Source of the DNA: Xylaria sp. FL1777
Taxonomy: Eukaryota > Ascomycota > Sordariomycetes > Xylariales > Xylariaceae
Length of the DNA: 62,111 nucleotides
Direction: 5' to 3'
Assembly (NCBI GenBank): GCA_022578965.1
Contig: MU400740.1
Location: 1 to 62,111, forward strand
In this document: one piece after another, positions 27,150 through 35,100 of the stretch
Layout: the number at the start of each line of letters is the position of its first letter
Position numbering within the stretch: position 1 is the first letter of the stretch
The notes under the pieces: model-generated
Database searches by the model: none
What the model saw: only the letters and a program-made list of their open reading frames with translations
Told to the model about the DNA's origin: nothing
Program-made: the position numbers and the translations under genes

Positions 27150-27226
27150 AATTAATAATTAATTTTTAAATTTAAATAATAATTAATTTTTAAATTTAAA
27201 TAATAATTAATTTTTAAATTTAAGTA
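27150..27226. repeat. Tandem repeat at the left edge of the gene island
   Basis: About three copies of a 26-27 bp unit (AATAATTAATTTTTAAATTT plus AAAT) lie next to where AT-rich DNA gives way to balanced composition at about 27.24-27.30 kb. Confidence 0.75.
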
Positions 27227-27594
27227 AGTTTATTATAGTTATATAATTATGTTAATATTTTAATAAAGTTATAATTAAAATAATACATATTTCTTTCTTT
27301 TATTTTCAAGATTCTCTTTTTTTCTCTTTTTATTGTCCTAAGAGATTCTTTTAATTAAGTAAAGAATACTCTAATCTAACTTTCTTAGCCCTAAGTAAAG
27401 GGTCAGCTGCCCCTTTTTCACAATGCCTCTAACTAGGTAGCGAAAGCAAAAGCGAAGGGTTGGAAGGTTCCAGTCTGATCCTGCATTTCATTAGCTCTTG
27501 CTACCTCACGCTTACTGTCACCTTATGCACGAACTGGGACAACACAACACGCTTCAAGGAATATACCACATATTAGAGTTCATATGTGGAGGCG
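27227..27594. other. Transition from AT-rich block to GC-balanced island
   Basis: Base composition changes within about 100 bp (27240-27340), passing through a pyrimidine-rich stretch (CTTTCTTTTATTTTC). No gene is seen. A chance box-B-like GGTTCCAGTC near 27468 lacks a tRNA context. Confidence 0.5.
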
Positions 27595-27856
27595 TACACC
27601 TCTCCAGGGATCTTCAACGTTAGCTCAATACTTGGTCCCATTTTCTGCTAAATCCAGCCAGAGCTTTTGCAGGGGGCCCTAGCAGGCCAACCAAAAAACC
27701 CTTGAAAAAGTGACCTGATTTCCCTGCAAATTTTGGACAGCTTTTCGGTACCCCTGGCCAAACCCTAGTCGAACCCCGGTATAATCCTAGTCGAGCCCCT
27801 GGTAAAACCCCTGTTTTTTGTACTGAGCTAACGTTGAAGATCCCTGGAGAGGTGTA
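27595..27856. mobile_element. MITE, 262 bp, with 35-bp terminal inverted repeats and TA duplications
   Basis: The left terminal repeat (27597-27631, starting CACCTCTCCAGGGATCTTCA) matches the reverse complement of 27820-27854 at 34 of 35 positions. A TA dinucleotide lies immediately outside each end (27595-27596 and 27855-27856), the target duplication of Tc1/mariner-type elements. The interior is GC-balanced, has short internal repeats (CCTAGTCGA twice near 27765-27795) and has no transposase. The minus-strand frame at 27620-27919 runs through it and out of one end, so it is not a gene. Unlike the large elements it shows no hypermutation, which fits a repeat below the length RIP recognises or a recent arrival. 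Confidence 0.88.
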
Positions 27857-28268
27857 AGCGCAAAACCGTAAGATAACACTATTTCGGGTGTCATTTTTAC
27901 ATGGGTTCCCGAATGTCAAATCGCTTTTCTCCTAAGTCCTTTCTAGTAGTGGCGAAGACCCTTTCTTTTTAAGAGATATATACCCCAACGCCACTGCAAA
28001 ATAGAAGAACCCGCATGTTGTGCCACCGTTGCAGTTCTCGGTATTTGCCCACTATCATAATCCGAACATCCCCTTCATGGTATAATTTGGCCGCAATATA
28101 TAAATTGAATAACTCCGTGAGTTACGGCAAGGGGAGGGTGGCAAGTTTCTTTGATAGTGCCGGTGCACAATGACTCTGACGCCACCCCGGGGGGGACCGG
28201 ATACACACCAACCTACGCTATTACATGCATATTTAGCCTCGGTACGTATGGTGCCTTACGACGAAGCG
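27857..28268. other. Intergenic region downstream of the Myb/SANT gene
   Basis: GC-balanced sequence between the MITE and the 3' end of the minus-strand Myb/SANT-like gene. No coding frame is supported. The short + frames from 28151 overlap the end of the minus-strand gene and are shadows. Confidence 0.5.
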
Positions 28269-29661
28269 TTAAGAAGCCTCCTCGCCGACTCTTCCCAAGC
28301 CAAGCCCGCCACCGCCCAAGTTTCTCATGTGAACCTCTCTGAGCCTACTGACCCAGTGACGTCGCAGTACAGGGGTCATCTTGACGAAGACCATAGCCTT
28401 GTTGTCGTCGGTGAGGGCCTTCTCGGCTATTTTCAACTGTAGGTCTAAGTCCTCCTCGGCAAATTCGCGAAAGAGAATCTCAACCGCCTGTTCAGGCCAT
28501 TTAGGCATAGCGCGAGCCTTAAGCGCTTCCGCCAATGACAGAATACCATTCTCGACAAGCCCAGTTAAGTTTGGAGGCGGAGGCGTGTGATGGGTGAGAT
28601 TAGCTGTAGAAGAAGAAGCACCGGTGGACGCGTTGGGAACGGCCGAGGCCGAGTGCTGGTTGTAAAAACTGGGAGCGAAGCGGGAAGGTCTACCTCTGCG
28701 CCTCTCGGGGTTAGCTGGAGTAGAGTCGGAATGAGGTCGCTTGCGCGACTGTGTATTTGGTGTCGTCTCGTCAGGAGGCGTGAGGGCGTTTGCGTTGGAG
28801 GCTGCGGGGGTGCGCGAGGGTATGGTAGTAGAAGCTGGGCGTGGGAGTGTCTGGGTAGAGGACGTTGCGGGGAGCGGCTGTGTCGGCGGCTGCATCTGAT
28901 TTTGGGAGGAGGCCTGGCCGTATGCGGCGGAGGAGGCAGACGAGTCCAGGCTAGGATCGACGGTGGACGCGTCGACATCGCCCAGGCGTGGTGGCATCGA
29001 CCCATCGGGGTTCCTGCGCCTTGGCTTCATGATGCGCTTCGGGGCGCCACCGGAACCCACGACGTCCGGGAAGAGGATCTCCATGTACTCTTCATGATCA
29101 AAGGGCCGGCCGCGCAACGCTTTAGACAGGGGCTCTTTCTGCATGGCCGGAGAGGACTATGGGTTAGCGCAGGCCCGGGCAACTGGGCGCTTGACTGGGA
29201 AGCGAGGAGCACGCAGGAACTGACTACCTAAGGTACTACTGACTCACCTCGAAGTGTCGGGCCCAGGCGTCCTCGCTCGCGGTGACCATGCGCGTGTTTG
29301 GGTTGTACAGAAAGTCGGGGTCCTCCCTCAGGCCCCTCCACATGCGGAACTTCTTGCGCGCATTGTCGGCCTTGTTGATGAGGTGGCTCTTCTCAGGGTA
29401 GGCGCCGTGCCTGTCGCGCAGCGCCACGGCGGCTCGCTCCCAGGCGCCGGCCTTGAAGTTGTGGCTGTCCTTGTATCCCAGCTGCATCGACTCGCAAAGC
29501 GACCGGAAGAAAGTGTCTTCGTAGGCGAGGTTCCAGCTGAAGCGCGGCGTGCGCCGGTCGGCATTGCGGCGGGACGGCGTTCGCGTCGCTGTCGCCGACG
29601 TTGTCGCCCCCGCCGCCACCGTCGTCGTCGCGGCGGTTATCTGTACGTCTTCGTCGGCCAT
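28269..29661 (-). CDS. Myb/SANT-like domain protein with AT-hook
   Basis: Two exons on the minus strand: 29661-29248 (138 codons, phase 0) and 29138-28269 (289 codons plus stop), joined across a 109-bp intron (donor GTGAGT at 29247, acceptor GCAG ending at 29139). The product is 427 aa. Residues about 43-138 form a Myb/SANT-like DNA-binding domain of the trihelix type (WNLAYEDTFF, then AWERAA, ARKKFRMWRGL and a final WARHFE). After it come an FDHEEYMEILFP segment, a long Ser/Pro/Thr-rich linker, an AT-hook core RRRGRP (284-289) and a helical C-terminus (331-406). It is probably a nuclear DNA-binding protein; targets are unknown. The ATG at 29661 was chosen because upstream codons come from a microsatellite. 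Such domains also occur as accessory proteins of Harbinger-type transposons, so a domesticated origin is possible. Confidence 0.82.
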
Positions 29662-29689
29662 GCTCGGTGGGTTCAGCAAACTTGGTAGA

Positions 29690-29773
29690 TTCGGTAGATT
29701 CGGTAGATACAATCCACAATCCGCAATCCGCAATCCGCAATCCTCAATCCTCAATCCTCAACCTGCAACCTGT
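29690..29773. repeat. Microsatellites in the leader of the Myb/SANT gene
   Basis: There are three GGTAGATTC units at about 29690-29710, followed by nine 7-bp units (CAATCCA, CAATCCG, CAATCCT, then CAACCTG) at 29711-29773. They lie just upstream of the chosen ATG at 29661 in the 5' leader or promoter. The open frame continues through them on the minus strand, giving repetitive codons that are unlikely to be protein. Confidence 0.85.
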
Positions 29774-31340
29774 AAGTAGGCCCGCCGCAACGACGGTGAG
29801 GCCCCGGCGCGCAAGCAATTGGCAGCGGTTTGAATGGGATTCTTTTGTCCCCCTCCGTCTTATCTCGGATAACCAGACGTATCTATCTATATATTTGTAC
29901 GTATATTTGTATGTGCAAATGGACGGCCACAGACGGCGGAGACGGCAGAGACGGCAGCGACAACAGACTCGCCCTGCCGAGCCTGAAGCTCCCCTCCCGA
30001 GAGCTGGCGATGGGGTAGGACGGTGAGGTTGATCGAAGTGGGAGCACACCTCTTTGTTTCGACGTGAGCGTTGCGATTGCTATCTTATCGATACCAGCTC
30101 GGCTCCCCTCGCTGCACCACTCTTCGTTAGCATAAAATGGAGGCTCGTAAGATGGGTTGGGATTGATTTGGTCGTTACGGTTGACGAGGTTTTGGTCCGT
30201 CAGTTTCAAACGGTTGTGAGTGGGTCGTCACTCTGCCTCCTTAGTACCTAGTTGGTGCCTCAAAGGGCGTCACGTGTTGCATACTGGTAGCTATACCTTA
30301 GCAGAAGCGGGTTAATGCGATAGGTAGTATAACTAGTTAAAAATATAATTTTTTCTTTAAAAAAGGGAATAGAAAAGAAAAAGGGTAAGTAATTGACTTT
30401 AGTAAATTTTTTAAATATTATGTCAATAATTTATTACTTGTAAACATCTTATTAGGTAACTAGCATGTTTACATAGCTTAAGTACATGATTCATCCATTA
30501 TACATTGCAGGAGGATGGCCCATTGTGAGTATTTATAGGTAGGTACCTAGGTAGTTAGCGACATGTAATTAATTCTATCTGAACCTGCTAATAATATGTG
30601 TCTGGCATTGATTATAAGTTGATTGCAGTTTTGATCGAAAACCTATCCACTGCTAACCGTTTTCTTTGTCTTGGCCACATAAAGTTCCTTGTAAGCGCAC
30701 CATATAATATGATCAATGATAGTGCCTGGCAATACCTAATTGTAGTATCGACAAATAAATCTTCCGTGTGGCTTTCGGTCAAAGAAACATCAGTTTAAAC
30801 AGCTGAGACATACTGCGTACGTTTACAAGTATAATAAGTATGTACATAAGACCAGGATTCCTTTAGTGCGACAGCATACCTGCTCAGTCTGTACTACGTA
30901 TACATAGCGGTACCTAGTACTATCCAAAGTATAGCCGTCGGTATGCGCCATTTTTTTCTTCCCCTTTGGAAGTAGAAACCACCTTTAATACCTATGTACC
31001 TACCTAGTATGTATTGACAAGGATATATGAAAAGAGCAAATGATTCCTGCTGTTCTAGATTGTTTTTGTCATAAATAGTTGAGTTCTTCTTGAAGTACCT
31101 ACATAAGTCTATGTATCTACATACTAAGTCTAAGAATATCTAGCAATTTGAAGCGTTCTTGACTTCAAGTGCTTGGGCATGAGTAGGTTAGGTAGGTAAA
31201 CAACAGTATCCGAAATCGGCCAGCGATGGTAAGAATTCTCCTGTACATTCTCCTGTACATTCTCCTGTACCTCTCAAGGTGTACCTGCCTTACATGTAAG
31301 TACCTAAGATGTAACTTTACATGTACCTACTGCGTAAGTA
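29774..31340. other. Divergent intergenic region between the Myb/SANT gene and the NRPS (distal part)
   Basis: No gene is supported. The region has a locally AT-richer patch at about 30330-30500 and many copies of the TACCTAGGTA / AGGTAGGTAC motif (for example near 30541, 30904, 30998). A 12-bp tandem repeat lies at 31235-31270. The frames at 30054-30251 and 30598-30798 have no recognisable domain and look like chance. Confidence 0.5.
31235..31270. repeat. Three tandem copies of a 12-bp unit
   Basis: ATTCTCCTGTAC is repeated exactly three times (31235-31246, 31247-31258, 31259-31270), about 0.9 kb upstream of the NRPS start. No function can be assigned. Confidence 0.85.
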
Positions 31341-31363
31341 TGTAGGTAGGTCATCAGATTATC

Positions 31364-31372
31364 TTATCAGAT
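31364..31372 (-). promoter_or_regulatory. Iron-type GATA site 1 (ATCTGATAA)
   Basis: The + strand reads TTATCAGAT within TTATCAGATCCG. The minus strand gives GATCTGATAA, an exact match to the SreA/Sre1 iron-repressor consensus (G/A)ATC(T/A)GATAA. It lies about 800 bp upstream of the NRPS ATG. An extra GATAA core lies beside it (31359-31363, reverse). Confidence 0.65.
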
Positions 31373-31573
31373 CCGAACACCCGCACGCGTCAATCACCCA
31401 ACTATACAATATGTACATGATGTATGTAGGTACAGTACATACTTACCTAGGTACGTTGCTACCACATACCACACCCATACAGTACCTACCTATTGACAAC
31501 CACCAAGGTGGGATCGCCAAGCCACGATCTAATGCAACCGAAAACACCCACACTTGACACTTGCCATGATGGG

Positions 31574-31582
31574 TTATCAGAT
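31574..31582 (-). promoter_or_regulatory. Iron-type GATA site 2 (ATCTGATAA)
   Basis: This is the same 12-bp word, TTATCAGATCCG, on + and so ATCTGATAA on -, about 590 bp upstream of the NRPS ATG. It is 20 bp from site 3, so the two form a close direct pair, two helical turns apart. Confidence 0.7.
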
Positions 31583-31593
31583 CCGGTTCAAAG

Positions 31594-31602
31594 TTATCAG
31601 AT
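31594..31602 (-). promoter_or_regulatory. Iron-type GATA site 3 (ATCTGATAA)
   Basis: This is the third exact TTATCAGATCCG, about 570 bp upstream of the NRPS ATG. The paired sites favour a GATA-family repressor such as the SreA orthologue acting on the NRPS under iron-replete conditions. The binding itself is inferred. Confidence 0.7.
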
Positions 31603-31797
31603 CCGAGGCGACGCGACTCCTCAGCGGCCGGCGTCGGGTCACCTGCGCTCGCGTCAGACTGTTGCATGCCTGCGCCCTCGCAAAGGGTGTGGGCTACCTT
31701 GTGAATCCTACACATATGACGGACTAGGCAGACTGACTAAGTAGGTAGGTGAGGCGATCGACTGGGTAGACAGACTAGTATTCTCAGCGATGGCGCT

Positions 31798-31817
31798 ATT
31801 GGGCAACCTCGAATTGG
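31798..31817 (-). promoter_or_regulatory. Two inverted CCAAT boxes
   Basis: ATTGG occurs at 31798-31802 and 31813-31817, giving CCAAT on the minus strand, 15 bp apart and about 355-370 bp upstream of the NRPS start. CCAAT-binding complex together with HapX is the second iron regulator in filamentous ascomycetes. The motif is short, so chance cannot be excluded. Confidence 0.4.
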
Positions 31818-32169
31818 AAAGTCCCTTCACTCGGAGGCACCGCTGTCGGTGCCAGTGGAGGAGATATCTGGGTCTACCAAGCCCTTCATATACCGCGTCA
31901 TTTTCTGCCTCGTCCCTCGTCCCTCGTCCGGCCCTCTTGCTCGGTTCCTTTGTTCCTCTTCATTCTCGAGGATTCCTTGCCCCAACTTTCACACTCGAGA
32001 GCCCCCATTTGCTGTGGCCGGGTCTTGAATTGCGGGATATCGCAGGAGACGAGCAATCTTGGCATGAAGGCTGATCGGCTCACTACTTGTACCGTTCGTC
32101 GCCGTCTGGCTTTGCCGCAAAATCGCCCACTCGCCGACTTCCCGCGCACACTCAGTCTAGCAAGCAGCC

Positions 32170-35100
32170 ATGACCTCTCAGGGCACAGTCGATGGCTGTA
32201 ATGACTCCTCTGTTACGGATGAGGCTGCCTCCAGCCTATCGACTCCACCCACTGATGTAGAAGCAGATGGCCTTTCTGCTGAACAGCTCGAGCAGCTATG
32301 GAGTTGGAATTCACCCCTTCCCCCTACTCTCGAGACCTGCATGCACGACATCATCAGGGAACGGGCACAGAAGAGGCCCCAAGACCTTGCTATTGACTCG
32401 TGGGATGGTCGTTTCACATATCACGATATCAACACTCTATCCGATTTATTCGCCGCAAAGCTAGTTGCACTGGGTATTGCGCAAGGGACCATCGTACCTT
32501 TGTGTTTCGAAAAATCTCGGTGGACTGCTATTGCGGTCCTTGCTATCATGAAGGCCGGAGCGGTATTCGCACTCACAGACCCTAGTCAACCCGAAGGGAG
32601 ATTACGGACCATCGTTGAGCAGACTGGTGCAGCCGTGCTCATTACTTCGGAGCTTCAAGAAGATCTTGGGAGTCGCATTGCTCCTAATGCGACTCGCCTG
32701 ACCCTGACACGCCATCTTCTACACGAAGCCAACATACCCTCGGACTTACCCAAAGTGCCGCCAAGTGCAAATCTCTATATACAATTCACCTCGGGCAGTA
32801 CTGGCAAGCCGAAGGGTGTGATCATCTCCCACGCCAACTACACAAGTGGTGCGGTTCCCCGCGCAGAGGCGGTTGGTTATAAGGCGCACTCCAGGGTACT
32901 TGATTTTGCATCCTATGCTTTTGACGTGTGCATCGACTGCATGCTTTGTACGCTGTCAGTGGGAGGTTGTCTGTGCATTCCTTCTGATGCAGATCGAGTC
33001 AACGACTTGAGTGGTGCCATCCGCAAACTGAACGTGAACATGGCTCACATGACACCTTCCGTGGCCCGCGTCCTTGATCCTGATATTATTCCCTCGCTCG
33101 AAGTCCTTGGCCTAGGAGGTGAGGCCATCTCTGCCGGGGACTCTGCCATTTGGAGTAAGACCACAAAAGTCGTCAATGCGTACGGACCGTCTGAGTGTAC
33201 AGTTGGGTGTACCATAAACAACGATGTCGGTGCCGAGTCTCATAAGCCTCACATCAGTATCGGGAGAGGGATAGGCGCCACAACCTGGATTACCGAGCCT
33301 ACAGACCATAACCAACTCGTGCCCATCGGCGCCGTCGGCGAGCTTCTAATCGAGGGCCCGATAGTAGGACCAGGCTACCTAGGCGAGCCGGAAAAAACTG
33401 CAAAAGTCTTCATTAATGACCCAAAATGGCTTCTTTCTGGAAGCCCTACACATCCAGGTCGCGAGGGAAGACTCTATAAGACTGGTGACCTGGTCAGGTA
33501 CGATACAGATGGAACAATTCTATTTGTCGGCCGTGCCGATCAGCAAGTGAAGCTCCGTGGTCAGCGAATCGAGCTTGCAGAGATTGAATATAACATGCGG
33601 GACAAACTTCCCCCGGGCACTCGCATAGCCATTGAAGTCATCAAGCCTGGAGGGTCATCAGGTGAACCTACCCTAGTTGCGTTTATTGCCGAGCGGGCAG
33701 GTTTAGTATCCGAGTCGGAGTCTCTTCTCGGCTCTCACTCTTCTCAGGTACAAGATGCCCTTTTAAACATGAACGACCTCTTATCAAGGGACCTCCCAAT
33801 ATACATGATTCCAGCAGTTTATATCCCCTTACAAGTCATGCCCTCATTGGTTTCTGCCAAGACTGACCGCAAGCGTCTACGAGAACTAGGCTCTTCACTG
33901 AGCCGGAAGGACATTGCTGGGTATGCAGCGGCCGCGACTCTAAAGAGAGAGCCTTCAAGTATCATGGAGATCAAGTTGGCCGAAATATGGCACAGAATCC
34001 TTGACCCAGATATGAATCTCAGTGCCTACGACAATTTCTTCGCTGTTGGTGGAGACTCGCTTCGAGCAATGAAGCTGGTCGCTGAAGCGCGGATCCGAGA
34101 CATCTCCCTCACCGTCGCTGATATATTCAGCAACCCGATCTTATCAAACATGGCCGTTGTGGCGAAAGCTGGCGTCAAACACGGCTTTATCGAAATCCCC
34201 GCGTTCTCGCTTCTTGGTGCCCAGTGGTCGGAAGACGATGCCCGAGCCGAGTGCGCGGCATTTTGCGGCGTCGATGCTGACAAAATCGAGGATATTTATC
34301 CGTGCACGCCGCTCCAGGAAGGCCTTATGGCGCTCTCTGCTAAGATCGCGGAGGCTTACGTGGCTCAGCGTGTCGTAGAACTCGCTGACACGGCGGCGGC
34401 ACAAGATCTACTTCAGGCATTTCGCAACGCTTCAGCCGATTGCCCTGTTCTGCGTACCAGAATTGCCCAAGTCCCCGAGCACGGGTTGATGCAGGTAGTG
34501 ATCAAAGACGATTTCACATACGAATGGACATCTGGGCAAAGTCTGAACGAGTATTTGAAGCATGACAGGAAAATTCCAATGGGTCTCGGGAGACCTTTGG
34601 TTCGGTATGGCGTAGTCAGTAATAAGGAGAGCAAGGGTAAGGCATATTTTGTCTTGACGATGCATCATGCACTCTACGACGGTTGGAGCATGCCCTTGGT
34701 AGTGGACCGTGTCAACAGAGCATACGACGGGCATTCGACGGAGCGGCCGGCACAGTTCAAGCACTTTATCAAACACTTACTTGAAATGGAACGGAAGGAG
34801 TCAGAGGAGTACTGGCGTGAGCGTCTAGCCGGTGCCACTGGCGAGCAGTTCCCCGCCTTGCCATGGCCGGGCTACCAGCAACAGGCCGATTCCTTATTAG
34901 AACACTATGTTCCAACCGGGAAACTGGCAACAGGTACGACAATAGCTACCATTATCCGCGGGGTTTGGGCTTTAATAGCGTCAAAATATACTGCGTCAGG
35001 CGATATTGTGTTCGGCGAAACTCTCACAGGACGCAATGCCCCCATCCCCGGAGTTGAAGAAATTGAGGGCCCAATGATCTCCACTGTACCCGTCCGCATT

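Noticed and set aside
1..27240. AT-rich block considered as mitochondrial or centromeric DNA
   Set aside because: There are no mitochondrial genes, rRNA or tRNA. The DNA consists of LTR elements with target duplications and C-to-T decay. A centromeric role cannot be judged from sequence alone.
27460..27485. GGTTCCAGTC considered as box B of a tRNA gene
   Set aside because: There is no box A, no acceptor or anticodon stems, and position 6 of the motif is C rather than purine.
27620..27919. 99-aa minus-strand open frame
   Set aside because: It runs through the MITE interior and one terminal repeat and has no domain. It is an accidental frame in a non-coding element.
28587..29231. 214-aa + frame and several other frames opposite the Myb/SANT gene
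   Set aside because: They are Arg/Gly-rich antisense shadows of a GC-rich coding region. The minus-strand exons carry a recognisable domain and consistent splice sites.
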